A DNA stretch of 64,000 nucleotides from Parabacteroides sp. PF5-6 (GCF_029504695.1 NZ_JAQFIN010000008.1:1-64000), one strand, 5' to 3'. Numbered from the stretch's first letter, positions 28,221 through 37,231 are shown. Notes: generated by a model from the letters alone, not told the origin. A program made the numbers and translations.

Positions 28221-29849
28221 TTATAAGTCAATATCTTGTGTGCGTACTACCCATGGCAATACCTGGATATCTACTGATAACCAATATTGCTTTTTGTCAT
28301 CCGGACCTTCCGGATCGGGGATAGTCGGTTTACCAGGACCATTGACATTCTTCAGTGTCAGTTGGTACATATTGTTACGTACAACACCCCAACGGCCGAA
28401 GTTCATAAAATCAGGATTGGTATTAACTTCCGGTTCATTAGAAGACAAAGCATCATCAAAGTGACGGATCTTCACCGCGTAATAGCTTATACCGTTTTGA
28501 TAGTATCCTAATTGTCCGTCGCTCGTTTCTCCTGAAGTCGAACGGGCAGTCATTGCATTTGCTGTTCCACCAAAGAAACCTTCTCCAACCGCTTTAGTAA
28601 CCACTTCTTTTAACCCACTCGGAGCCGTCGGCCAGAGCATAGTTCCGTTATACATCGCTTCAAGCTGTCCATAAGTAAATGCTGCACCTCCATAGAAGTA
28701 ATAGCTATCACCCGCTTCAATATCTTTGTTGCTCGGCACAAAATTAGCTCTAACCAAAGCACGGGTCGTTACATCTTCCCATTGCTCTTCCGGAGCCATT
28801 GTGTTTTCCAATGCATATTCACGGGTTCCAAAACCTTGGTCGGTAGTTAAGTCGTGCAAGAAACCGGTTGAGGTTGTTCCAGGCGCCAAATACTTGAATT
28901 CACCACTTAAGTCTCCGGTAGTTTCTTTCCGGTCTAAACTTACATTATCCCAGTTGGGGTCTTCGGCGTAGACATATTCCCGGAAAATCGAAGAGTAATC
29001 TTTTTCAAGTTCCCAAGTAGTTGTACCTGCATTGCTGGTAATACCGTCACCATTTCTATTAGTTGCCGGAGCCACATAAGTAAGTCTTCTTACCCAATAC
29101 GTTTTCTTATTGGTGATATCCAATTGCCAGGTAGCATTTACAAACGAACCCCCATAAGCAACAGTCATTGCATCATCCAATTTAAAATAAACCTTAGTCA
29201 ATATACGATCGACTTGCACTTTCGGTGCATTGCCAGCCGCTTCGGCAGCATCCTTTGTCGGATGTAACTGGTCTTCCGCTACATCTACAAGTCCCGAAGC
29301 ATTTGTCATCGGGATATGTTTGTAAATGGTATTATCAGTAAGATCCACACCGTCTTTCATGTTTTCAGCCGCTTCTTCTTTTACATCTTCAAACTCTGCA
29401 TAATACTTGTTTTTAGCAATGGCATCTTTCATGTTAGTCGTAGGATTCAAGACAACCAGTAATTGGTAAGCCTGTTTATCAACCCGTTGCGCCACAGTCC
29501 GGAAAGAAGACACATCGGCAGTTGACGAAATAACACTCGCCCCGCTAAAATCTGCACTCCCGTCGGTTGTAGCTTCAAGATCAAACACATATTTACACAC
29601 CTTGGTCGTCGGATCATAAAGAGCCATAACACCATCCCGTACGGCCTGCTCTGCCTTGTCACCAGCCAGTGTAGCCTTAGTTTTCAGCAGTTTGTTTGCC
29701 ATACCCATATCAAAGGAGAAGAAAGCATCCCCTTCCTGTTCCACCGGTGTTATATCCGGATCGATCACATCTCCTTTGTCAGAACATGCTGTCAGTGTTA
29801 CTCCCCCGATAAATAGGGCCAATAACGCGTTTTTCCATTTCATTTTCAT
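28221..29849 (-). CDS. Mfa1-like pilus subunit (542 aa), candidate major subunit
   Basis: Type V pilus subunit with lipobox Cys22 (LTAC) and maturation candidate T-K-A at Lys58. Landmarks are ATWQLDITNKKTYWVRRLTY, REYALENTMAPEEQWEDVTTR, YQNGISYYAVKIRHFDD and the end signature GVVRNNMYQLTLKNVNGPG, then SVDIQVLPWVVRTQDIDL. The last strand has the alternating hydrophobic pattern expected for donor-strand exchange. The strong hairpin immediately downstream would protect or enrich this part of the transcript, a reason to nominate it as the shaft subunit. That is inference. Confidence 0.88.
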   Translation of the reverse strand: MKMKWKNALLALFIGGVTLTACSDKGDVIDPDITPVEQEGDAFFSFDMGMANKLLKTKATLAGDKAEQAVRDGVMALYDPTTKVCKYVFDLEATTDGSADFSGASVISSTADVSSFRTVAQRVDKQAYQLLVVLNPTTNMKDAIAKNKYYAEFEDVKEEAAENMKDGVDLTDNTIYKHIPMTNASGLVDVAEDQLHPTKDAAEAAGNAPKVQVDRILTKVYFKLDDAMTVAYGGSFVNATWQLDITNKKTYWVRRLTYVAPATNRNGDGITSNAGTTTWELEKDYSSIFREYVYAEDPNWDNVSLDRKETTGDLSGEFKYLAPGTTSTGFLHDLTTDQGFGTREYALENTMAPEEQWEDVTTRALVRANFVPSNKDIEAGDSYYFYGGAAFTYGQLEAMYNGTMLWPTAPSGLKEVVTKAVGEGFFGGTANAMTARSTSGETSDGQLGYYQNGISYYAVKIRHFDDALSSNEPEVNTNPDFMNFGRWGVVRNNMYQLTLKNVNGPGKPTIPDPEGPDDKKQYWLSVDIQVLPWVVRTQDIDL

Positions 29850-29928
29850 ACTGTAGAATTTTTAATTAATAAATAGTTAATTGTTTAAAAATAATTTGTT
29901 CACTCACTATTACTTGTTTTTTCTCTGA

Positions 29929-31635
29929 TCAGTCGTATTCCAGATCGACCGACTGCGTGCGCTTATACCATTTGGTGATGGATATATCTGTGGATATAAA
30001 GCGGTTCTCCCAATCGTATATGCCGTTGCCCGGACCGGTGATGGAATTGATCGTCACCGTGTACATATTGTTGCGTACCACCCCGTAATACCCATAGTTC
30101 TCCCGGGCATCACTTCCGCTTTCCGCCTTTCCGAAATGCCGGATAGGGATACTATAATAATTCAATCCCAGCGGATGATAGGTCACGCCATCGTATGAGC
30201 GGTAAAGCGTTTCCACGGTTCCGGGCGGTTGGGTGTTCGCAAAATTGAACGCGCCTGCCACTGTTCCATACTCACCTTGTATCTTTTTGATCTTTGCCTC
30301 CAAAAGATTCAACCACTTCTCTTCTTCTATCCGCGCGGCTTCCTCTTCTGCCGACTCTTCCTCTTTCTTTTCCACAGCAGGGAATCCGCGGTCTAACCAA
30401 TGCGCAGCCTGTTCCTGCGTAAAGACACGCCATTGTGTTTTCCCTTCGCCGTCGTCCAATAGACAGGAGTAATAATTCCGGTTCGGATCGTCTTCATTTT
30501 CGATATCGTTCGGATCCAGAAGCAGATTTTTGTATATCAGATGCACCTTCAAGACGACCCTGGTCGCAAACTTCGTCCAGTCGGCATCTTTTTGCGTTTC
30601 TTTATCGAACGTATTCTCCATCACATATTGGAATGTCCGGAGCTTCTTATCCGCCGCTTTATCGGATATCCAGGTGGCATAAGGCACCTCTTCGTTTTTA
30701 TTCCAGGTATTGAAAGCGTTTGCATTGTTCTCCGACAACACGAAATTCGGATCCCGGGCATATACATTTTCCCGGTCTTTCGGACTGTTCTCTTCCGTTT
30801 CCATCTCCGTACCACCGGCCAGCGGAGCAAATTGACGGATCAGGTAAGTACTTTTATTCGTCACATCCGTATACCAGCGCAACGGACGGTCTTTATCCAA
30901 TACCACATCTTTGGTGGTAATGTTCACTCCCCCTTCGCGCTCCTTGACGGATACTTTCGCCAACAGCCGGTCGATATTCACCTGAACCGGGCTTGCATGC
31001 GCTTCATCTTTCGTCGGATATAACTTCGTAACCGGAACGGTCACCAAGCCATTGGCATTGCTCATAAAGAACAAAGGGGCATCCGCATCACCTTCGTATC
31101 CGCCGAACTTATTGATCGCTGAGGCTTGCAAACCCGTGATGGCAGTGGTCAGAAGCGACAATTCGGAATCTTTACTAATGTTCAGCGAATTAAAGATCGC
31201 CGCCGGCGGATTGGCCAAGACGACCATCTTATACTGCTGTCTCTTTACACTCTGGGCAATGCTCTGAAACCGCAAGGTCTCGGCATTCTCGGTGCGTATG
31301 ACTTCATCACTCACGTTCGTGAATTTCTCCAGTTTCACGGAAGGCCCGGCAGTGTAGTTCTGCACGTCGAGCACGTATTTATAATCCAGTGTATTCTTTT
31401 CGTTATAAAGCAGGATCCAAACCTGATTCACCCGGTGTTCCCAGGGATCGATCGCTTCGACCGGCGCTTTCGTTGCCGCAGACTGACCCGTCGTTAAGTT
31501 GATCGAGAGAAAACCCTCTCCCTCTTCGGCGATCACCGGAGGGTCGATCGTCTGGTTATTGTCCGTGCAGGCATTAAAGAGTATGCAGAGAGCAACAAAC
31601 AAATAGCCGACTATGTTATAATTTATCTTTTTCAT
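29929..31635 (-). CDS. Mfa1-like pilus subunit (568 aa)
   Basis: First pilin-like gene in the operon. Lipobox Cys23 (FNAC) and maturation candidate T-K-A at Lys56. Landmarks are LRWYTDVTNKSTYLIRQ, YVMENTFDKET, VLKVHLIYKN, YHPLGLNYYSIPIRHFG and the end GVVRNNMYTVTINSITGPG, then TDISITKWYKRTQSVDLEYD. A strongly charged helical insertion of about 45 residues (EKKEEESAEEEAARIEEEKW) sits near residues 430-470 and is unusual for the family. Gap to the next gene is 79 nt. Confidence 0.87.
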   Translation of the reverse strand: MKKINYNIVGYLFVALCILFNACTDNNQTIDPPVIAEEGEGFLSINLTTGQSAATKAPVEAIDPWEHRVNQVWILLYNEKNTLDYKYVLDVQNYTAGPSVKLEKFTNVSDEVIRTENAETLRFQSIAQSVKRQQYKMVVLANPPAAIFNSLNISKDSELSLLTTAITGLQASAINKFGGYEGDADAPLFFMSNANGLVTVPVTKLYPTKDEAHASPVQVNIDRLLAKVSVKEREGGVNITTKDVVLDKDRPLRWYTDVTNKSTYLIRQFAPLAGGTEMETEENSPKDRENVYARDPNFVLSENNANAFNTWNKNEEVPYATWISDKAADKKLRTFQYVMENTFDKETQKDADWTKFATRVVLKVHLIYKNLLLDPNDIENEDDPNRNYYSCLLDDGEGKTQWRVFTQEQAAHWLDRGFPAVEKKEEESAEEEAARIEEEKWLNLLEAKIKKIQGEYGTVAGAFNFANTQPPGTVETLYRSYDGVTYHPLGLNYYSIPIRHFGKAESGSDARENYGYYGVVRNNMYTVTINSITGPGNGIYDWENRFISTDISITKWYKRTQSVDLEYD

Positions 31636-31664
31636 TTTGTCTTTATTACTGAAAACACTGTTCC

Positions 31665-33125
31665 TTATCTGTTTTCTAAAAACTTATCCAGTTCCTGCCG
31701 GTTGGAAGCGGCTACTTCATTGCCTTGTTCAGCCGCCCTTTTAAAGCACGCACCGGCTTGTATGTAATCGCCTTTCCGGGCATAAGCCACTCCCAGGTTG
31801 TTCTTCGCTTCCGCGCAATCGATCTGCTGAAGCCTTTCGATTGCCCGGTCTAAAGCGCCCATCTCGATTTCCTGTACTGCCGCATTCAGATTGGCAATCG
31901 GATCTTCGGGGAAGAGGCGGACGGCGATATCAAATATACGGTTGAAGTCTTCACTGCCTTTGGCATACGAATTGGCTACCAGGAACATTTCATTCAGGCT
32001 CAGGTGCTGGGGCTTCGACTTGATCACTTCTTTCGCTTCCTCCAGATCGAACGCCCGGGCAACATACGCGAACGTATATTCAATCCGGCGGAGAGGAGGG
32101 TAATAGGTATTCAGCAAAGTGCGGTACGTATTGCCTCCATTCAACGCTTTGAGCTGTTCCTTGCGTTTACTGATATCCTCATTCCGATCGATCAGGCTGA
32201 TCACCGCCTCTTTGTCGGGCAAGGATGAGGCAAGCACACTTTTACGCAGTCCTTCCCAGTCTTCGCCTTTCCAATTGGTTTTCATCATCGATTCACTGAG
32301 CTGCTGGAAACGAACCAGATAATTCACAAAAGCGTACGTCCGGTTCTTGGATAATTCGAGGTTCGCATTGTAATTGCCTTCCGGCGAAGCATAACCGACA
32401 ATCTCTAAAGCTTGAATCGCCAGATTCTCATCTTCTCTGATTTCAGAGACAATCCGGTCGACCTGCGCCAACACATTGGCATTGTTTTCAAAATCCCGAA
32501 GCAGCTCATATTTACCAACTTTGAAGTTCAGATGCGCGGCATAGGTCTCGCTCCGGTGTTTCACCGGCTCGGCCTCAGGCATAACATATTGCAACGCATA
32601 AGTGGGCGTATGTACCGGTGCTAAAATAGGATCGGCCACGACAATCTCTTTCTTGCCCAGGTCACAATGGGCACAGCCACTGACCTCTTCCCGGAAAATG
32701 AGGTTCGCATTTCGCATCCACTCCGCGTAAGGAGCTGTCAACAGCACAGGATATAATTGTTTCTCCCCATTTTTCCGGGTCGCATATAGTAGAGGGTCCT
32801 TGCCTTGAGGCAGATAATCTTCCTTTTGACGCTGGTAAACCTTACTGCGCACGGCACCGGTGAGGATGATCGGATCAAAAACATACTCCTGCGCGGGTTC
32901 TGTCGATACGATCACCGGAACCTGAGAGATGATTAACTGCTTCGGCAGATTGATCGAACTGATATCCATATACAACTGGATCATCAATTTTTCGCCTTGC
33001 CGGAATGACTGAATATCTTTATATTGGATTTCCCCGGAATAGCTATTCTGGCTTTTTGCTACGGAAAAGAGGCAAAAAAGGGAAAAGAATACGGATAGGC
33101 TTCTATATAAGTAGAGCTTGTTCAT
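31665..33125 (-). CDS. DUF3868 / OmpA-like / TPR protein of the pilus operon
   Basis: Exported protein of 486 residues (signal peptide 1-25). The N-terminal DUF3868 region (about 26-170) is beta-rich and has a CAHCD motif at residues 152-156. An OmpA-like peptidoglycan-binding domain follows at about 200-290 (FENNANVLAQVDRIV, then ALEIVGYASPEGNYNANLELSKNR). The C-terminal part is helical, with TPR-like repeats (KNNLGVAYARKGDYIQAGACFKRA). Genes of this type regularly pair with DUF3575 proteins next to Mfa/Fim pilus genes. A periplasmic or outer-membrane assembly scaffold linking the pilus to the cell wall is a fair inference. Confidence 0.85.
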   Translation of the reverse strand: MNKLYLYRSLSVFFSLFCLFSVAKSQNSYSGEIQYKDIQSFRQGEKLMIQLYMDISSINLPKQLIISQVPVIVSTEPAQEYVFDPIILTGAVRSKVYQRQKEDYLPQGKDPLLYATRKNGEKQLYPVLLTAPYAEWMRNANLIFREEVSGCAHCDLGKKEIVVADPILAPVHTPTYALQYVMPEAEPVKHRSETYAAHLNFKVGKYELLRDFENNANVLAQVDRIVSEIREDENLAIQALEIVGYASPEGNYNANLELSKNRTYAFVNYLVRFQQLSESMMKTNWKGEDWEGLRKSVLASSLPDKEAVISLIDRNEDISKRKEQLKALNGGNTYRTLLNTYYPPLRRIEYTFAYVARAFDLEEAKEVIKSKPQHLSLNEMFLVANSYAKGSEDFNRIFDIAVRLFPEDPIANLNAAVQEIEMGALDRAIERLQQIDCAEAKNNLGVAYARKGDYIQAGACFKRAAEQGNEVAASNRQELDKFLENR

Positions 33126-33147
33126 AGAGCGTAGTATTTTTAAAAGT

Positions 33148-33717
33148 TTACCGAATGATATAAATAATGGAGATGGCCGCCTGAGTCGGGCCGAAATAAT
33201 TGTATTTCTTTGATTTTATCTTCTCTCCACAAACAGCGCATTTGTACTTGTCGGCATCAATCCGGGCATATCCGGCTCCGATAACGGCTTCTATGCTCCA
33301 ATGTTTACTCAGTATCCATTGATGGCCGAAATTGACACCCCCCCCATAGAAGAACCCTTCGTACTTATGATCCTGCAACTGAGACATAAAGCCAAACGGC
33401 AACTTCAAATCCGCCACACTGAACTCACCTCCATGCAGATGCAAACCCACAAACGTGCCATTAAACTTCTCGCAAAACCAATAGCGATACTCCGGCTGTA
33501 CCAACCAATGTTTAAACCGCTTGTAATCACCCAGATTAAACGGGTTATAACCACCGGAAATATTGAGTGTGGATTGTTTGGACAACCCGATCTCCAGTCC
33601 CAAATTGGGGGTCAACGTCGCATCGTACAAGAGATTATTCTTCAATGCAACACTCTGACCAAACAACGATGTAGTACTCAATAATATACAAAAAACAGTT
33701 AATAACTTCTTCATCAA
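33148..33717 (-). CDS. DUF3575 outer membrane protein of the pilus operon
   Basis: Small predicted beta-barrel of 189 residues with a signal peptide (1-20). The DUF3575 signature is clear: VALKNNLLYDATLTPNLGLE near the start, then LNISGGYNPF, KHWLVQPEYRYWFCEKFNG-F-G-H and GGGVNFGHQWILSKHWSIE, with an aromatic C-terminus ending IIYIIR. A CAVC pair lies near residue 158. It is the first gene of the leftward operon, 22 nt before the DUF3868/OmpA gene, and probably works with it in pilus assembly or anchoring. Confidence 0.88.
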   Translation of the reverse strand: MMKKLLTVFCILLSTTSLFGQSVALKNNLLYDATLTPNLGLEIGLSKQSTLNISGGYNPFNLGDYKRFKHWLVQPEYRYWFCEKFNGTFVGLHLHGGEFSVADLKLPFGFMSQLQDHKYEGFFYGGGVNFGHQWILSKHWSIEAVIGAGYARIDADKYKCAVCGEKIKSKKYNYFGPTQAAISIIYIIR

Positions 33718-33809
33718 ATACTGTATTTATTTAACAATAGTCTATATAATAAAATAGGGCTAATATCGCACCACTTTTTCGTCCTTTTTACTTGTTGTTT
33801 ATTTTAAGA

Positions 33810-33817
33810 CAAATTTA
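33810..33817 (-). promoter_or_regulatory. Possible -7 element of the pilus operon
   Basis: The minus strand reads TAAATTTG, a TAnnTTTG match about 93 nt upstream of the DUF3575 start. There is no consensus -33, consistent with dependence on an activator such as the adjacent AraC protein. Confidence 0.42.
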
Positions 33818-33853
33818 AAGACTATTCACACAGTACTTATTCACTAAAGTATT

Positions 33854-34726
33854 CTATTTATTCATCATTCCCGGAAAATTATTAAGACACTTCTGCCCGC
33901 TTCGTATTTTCCCCGGAGAAATGCCAAATACCCGTTTACAGAAATCACAAAATTGAGAAAGAGATGAAAAATCATATTCATCTGTCAATTCAGTTAAAGT
34001 TTGATTAGTATAAATAAGATCATTATATATTGCTTTCGATTTTTGCTCCGTCATCCACTGATACGTCGACATCCTGAAAATCGATTTGAATTGTTTTTCA
34101 AAGCTTGAAAGACTAGATCCGTAAAGATCGGCGAATTGCTGAACCGTTTTTACCTTCCTATAATTCTGCAAAACGAACACAGTAAAAGTGTAATTCTTAT
34201 TCAGTAATGGAGAGAAAAAAGCAACCAACAATTCTTTCTGATAATAAGCACGAAAATAATAAAACACCTCCTTCGTTTTCAATTCTATGAAACATTTACA
34301 CCGCAATCCATCCTCAAGACATTGAGAAAGTAAGGTCAAAAAGTCCTTCATTCTCTCATTAATTGCAAGAGTACCTGAAGCGCTTTCTTTCTTGCCATTT
34401 TCGGAAAAAAGCTTGCCCAGGGGCTGTATATTGCATAAATGGATCGAAGATTTTATTCTCAGAATTACCAGATGCAGGGATTCCACCGCCACTATTTTCA
34501 GATTACTTGCCGGAGGCAATAACACAACATGGTCTTCCGGATAAAAATTTTCAGTCGTATTGAAGAAAGCTTGCATAGCCCCTTGCATGACAAAAAGAAT
34601 TTCTGCTTCTTCAATATATTTCTCGAATACACTCCCCTTTTTTAAGTGGAAACTCTCAAATAAAGGATTACTTCCTCGCTCATAATTTTCGCAAATAAGA
34701 TGTTCATGGGCATACAATAATTCCAT
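33854..34726 (-). CDS. AraC-family regulator of the pilus operon
   Basis: AraC/XylS-type activator of 290 residues. The N-terminal cupin-like region (about 1-130, with ILFVMQGAMQAFF and DHVVLLPPASNLK) is the presumed sensing part. The C-terminal double HTH (about 190-280) contains KTVQQFADLYGSSLSSFEKQF and the second helix pair LTELTDEYDFSSLSQFCDF followed by VFGISPGKIR. Its gene and upstream DNA look clearly richer in A and T than the flanking genes, which suggests transfer together with the pilus locus. It lies directly upstream of the operon in the same orientation, so it is the likely local activator. The start is taken at the ATG at 34726. Confidence 0.9.
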   Translation of the reverse strand: MELLYAHEHLICENYERGSNPLFESFHLKKGSVFEKYIEEAEILFVMQGAMQAFFNTTENFYPEDHVVLLPPASNLKIVAVESLHLVILRIKSSIHLCNIQPLGKLFSENGKKESASGTLAINERMKDFLTLLSQCLEDGLRCKCFIELKTKEVFYYFRAYYQKELLVAFFSPLLNKNYTFTVFVLQNYRKVKTVQQFADLYGSSLSSFEKQFKSIFRMSTYQWMTEQKSKAIYNDLIYTNQTLTELTDEYDFSSLSQFCDFCKRVFGISPGKIRSGQKCLNNFPGMMNK

Positions 34727-35160
34727 AACCTTAAATCTTAGTGATTTGACTTTGTTTTAATTGTAAAACGATTATCTCTTTAGAGTAATATTACGGATAT
34801 ACTTTAAAAATATTCCGACACTATGGCTGATTTAACTTCGCTAATTTAGTTTGCTATCACAAACAAAGGTATTCCCTTTTGGAATACTTCTATTCACAAT
34901 TGCCGTAAAAAAATTCAGATTTTTACTTGTTTTTGAATAATAACAGCATCTATACTTAGCCTGTTAACAATTACTCTCATACTTATTCTCTATTATTGGC
35001 GTTTTTACTACTTAGTGGGTTTACGCGACAAAGAAAACACAAAATCATTTAATACGCAATACCTAACACCTCTATTTTTTCATTATTCCACAAAATGGAG
35101 CCTTGTTATTCATGAATTGCAAAAAAACGGTTCCGCTCATCACGTTCATATTTATCAATA
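34727..35160. other. AT-rich gene-free region upstream of the pilus regulator
   Basis: About 430 bp with no supportable gene. It is strongly AT-rich and contains a promoter-like box with an overlapping inverted repeat (34864-34887) and a short palindrome GTAATATTAC near 34785. I saw no long inverted repeats of the kind that flank invertible promoters. Confidence 0.6.
34864..34887 (-). promoter_or_regulatory. -7 element with overlapping inverted repeat upstream of the AraC gene
   Basis: The minus strand has TACCTTTG at 34864-34871. The inverted repeat GTATTCC/GGAATAC (34869-34875 and 34881-34887) overlaps it. A protein bound there could block or tune transcription of the regulator. The long leader (about 130 nt) makes this tentative. 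Confidence 0.35.
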
Positions 35161-35239
35161 AAAAGCCGGCAGCCTTTTCGAAAAGGCTGCCGGCTATTCC
35201 CAAAAGGCTGCCGGCTTTTTCGAAAAGGCTGCCGGCTAT
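35161..35239. repeat. 21-bp tandem array, GGCTGCCGGC type
   Basis: AAAAGGCTGCCGGC recurs with starts 21 bp apart (GGCTGCC at 35185, 35206 and 35227), preceded by an inverted copy, so 35164-35195 is a near-perfect palindrome. The array ends about 8 nt from the stop of the glycosidase gene, on its 3' side. Confidence 0.86.
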
Positions 35240-35247
35240 TTCCTTGA

Positions 35248-37113
35248 TTAATTCGATTTGCGCGGCAGGGTATTATAAGGAGAGACCTCGCCGGTGTGGA
35301 TGTCGAACAGACGGCGGTGCGTGGTCTGCATCGCCTCTACCATCTCGGGATAAGGACGGTCGGTGATGTCCAATAATCCGATATTGTAGTTCTCGCCGTC
35401 CATCCGGCCGGTATTCGCCTGGTCGATCCATTGAAACCAGTGGGCGCCGATCAACGACGGATGGGCATAACCCTGCTCGTTATAGAAACGGTAAGCATTG
35501 CCTCGCTCCCGGTAGTCGGCCACCTGCACAATACCGGCTGCCATGCCCCGGTCGGGCACACCGAAATGGTATTCCCCAATGATGATCGGCAGGCCGGTTT
35601 GCCGGTCGATCCGCTGCATAAAAGCAAGCGAGGGTTGCATCTCGTAGCAGTTGAAGCTGAACACATCGAAGTGTTTGCCGGTGATCGCCAGGAGCTCGTC
35701 GGTCGTATGTCCGCCAAAGCGCATACCCAGGTTCAGGTGGTTCGGATCATGTTTCTTCAAGGTTTGATTGACAAGCGCCAGGAACCGGTCGAAGGTGTGA
35801 TAGATAAAGGCGCGACGATTGTCTGTCGAGTCGCCCTCTTTTTGCAGGAAAGCCGTCAGTTCCTTTTTGATCGGCGTATCATCGGTAGCCAGAATCCGGT
35901 CGCACAGGATCGATTCCTGTCCCGGCCAAGGCTGTTCGTTCCCCACGAAATAACCCAACAGCCAAGGGTTGTCCTTATACTCCCGCGCCATAGCGCCGAT
36001 CGATTCGTCGATTGCCGCGGCATAAGCCGGGTCATAAATATCAGGCAATCCCATAATGCCCCGTTCCAAACGCAGGCCGGGCAGCGAGAGCACGAAAGGC
36101 ATCCGGTCGGAACGGATCATATCGCGCGACGACCAGTTGGCCACCGTATTCAATCCCCAGGCGTGCATGCGTTCGACGGCTTTATCAACCCAGGCGGTCG
36201 ATACCCGGTCGGCGCCATACCGCTGTTCGATATTCCAGCGATAAAAATCGGCACGTTCGGCACCCTCTTTCAGGTATTCATAGATATATTCGCGCCCTTT
36301 GATGCGGGTACTGACCGACGCATTCATGCAATCCACGCCAACGGAAAGAAACAGATAACCTTCGGGGTCGACAAACCACCAGCGATCGTCGATCTTCTCC
36401 GTCCGGAAAAAGCCGGTCGCCTTGCGCTGCGGCTGAGATTTATAGCCGCCATACCGGGAGAAGTCGTCCGACAGCGGAGCCAATTCCTGGTCTTCCTTTC
36501 CCCAGGCTTTTTGTAATTCATCCATCGTCTTGACCTTCCCCGGCCAGTCTTTGGTGGCCCACTGCCCGAAACGATCCACCAGGAATCCCTCTTGCAACAA
36601 GGTATCACCCGGACTCTCCATCGCCAGGGCAACCGAACGGATCTCCAACGTCGGATTATTGATCGGCGCATGCATGCGGAAGCCAAGCCCCGTCACCTGA
36701 CGCAACGCATTCAGGTCATCGTTATGGATATTGATCTGCCCCAGATCGCGGGCCTTATTATAGGTAGCCGCCATATCGACCGCTGAAGCAGGCAGTTCGC
36801 GGTAGAAATCCAGCGGGATACAGAAACGCAGCCAGGCGCCCGGGAAAGGTTGGATATTCTTCATCACCCACCCTTCAGGCGTGATCGGGCCGGTCTGGAA
36901 ACGCTGGGGCGAAGACGCTTTCATCTCCAGGATCAGGTAGTTGTACGCAGACCAGTCGTCGGGCAAATCCGCCGCCAACTCCTCCAACGTCCAGGAATAC
37001 GTCGACACCTCTTCCGCAGAAGAAAAAGTCATCTGCAACGGCTGAGGCGCAGGATTACACGCGAACAACAAGACACTCACAAACAGGAATACATAAAATT
37101 TCGGAGTACACAT
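35248..37113 (-). CDS. Clan GH-A glycoside hydrolase lipoprotein, agarase-like
   Basis: Surface or periplasmic glycosidase of 621 residues with a lipobox (LLFAC, Cys19). An N-terminal beta-rich domain (about 28-190) precedes a (beta/alpha)8-type catalytic domain with FFRTEKIDDRWWFVDPEGYLFL as its entry motif (quoted start FFRTEKIDDRWW), LNTVANWSSRD, LLGYFVGNEQPW and PIIIGEYHFG. Glu393 (GNE) and Glu514 (GEY), 121 residues apart, fit the acid/base and nucleophile of clan GH-A. The entry motif and layout recall GH50/agarase-like proteins, but the substrate in a gut-type organism is unknown. No SusC/SusD genes lie nearby. Transcription is leftward and ends beside a 21-bp repeat array. Confidence 0.8.
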   Translation of the reverse strand: MCTPKFYVFLFVSVLLFACNPAPQPLQMTFSSAEEVSTYSWTLEELAADLPDDWSAYNYLILEMKASSPQRFQTGPITPEGWVMKNIQPFPGAWLRFCIPLDFYRELPASAVDMAATYNKARDLGQINIHNDDLNALRQVTGLGFRMHAPINNPTLEIRSVALAMESPGDTLLQEGFLVDRFGQWATKDWPGKVKTMDELQKAWGKEDQELAPLSDDFSRYGGYKSQPQRKATGFFRTEKIDDRWWFVDPEGYLFLSVGVDCMNASVSTRIKGREYIYEYLKEGAERADFYRWNIEQRYGADRVSTAWVDKAVERMHAWGLNTVANWSSRDMIRSDRMPFVLSLPGLRLERGIMGLPDIYDPAYAAAIDESIGAMAREYKDNPWLLGYFVGNEQPWPGQESILCDRILATDDTPIKKELTAFLQKEGDSTDNRRAFIYHTFDRFLALVNQTLKKHDPNHLNLGMRFGGHTTDELLAITGKHFDVFSFNCYEMQPSLAFMQRIDRQTGLPIIIGEYHFGVPDRGMAAGIVQVADYRERGNAYRFYNEQGYAHPSLIGAHWFQWIDQANTGRMDGENYNIGLLDITDRPYPEMVEAMQTTHRRLFDIHTGEVSPYNTLPRKSN

Positions 37114-37231
37114 GGATAATAGATTTATAGTTTGCGCAGCAATTTACAAAATAAAATGACGCACCGAAAAAGAGGCGATTTTTTCCCTGTTTTTTCAACA
37201 AGTATAAGAAGCAGTAAATCAACCTATTGCC

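Noticed and set aside
34727-35160. Invertible promoter for pilus phase variation
   Set aside because: I looked for paired inverted repeats flanking a promoter and saw only a 7-bp repeat overlapping one box. No recombinase gene is nearby.
35103-35366. Small plus-strand protein with Lys-Arg-Leu-Pro repeats
   Set aside because: Its repeats are the translation of the 21-bp array, and it overlaps the glycosidase end antisense. The same artefact occurs at 8553-9035 on the minus strand and 19066-19329 on the plus strand.
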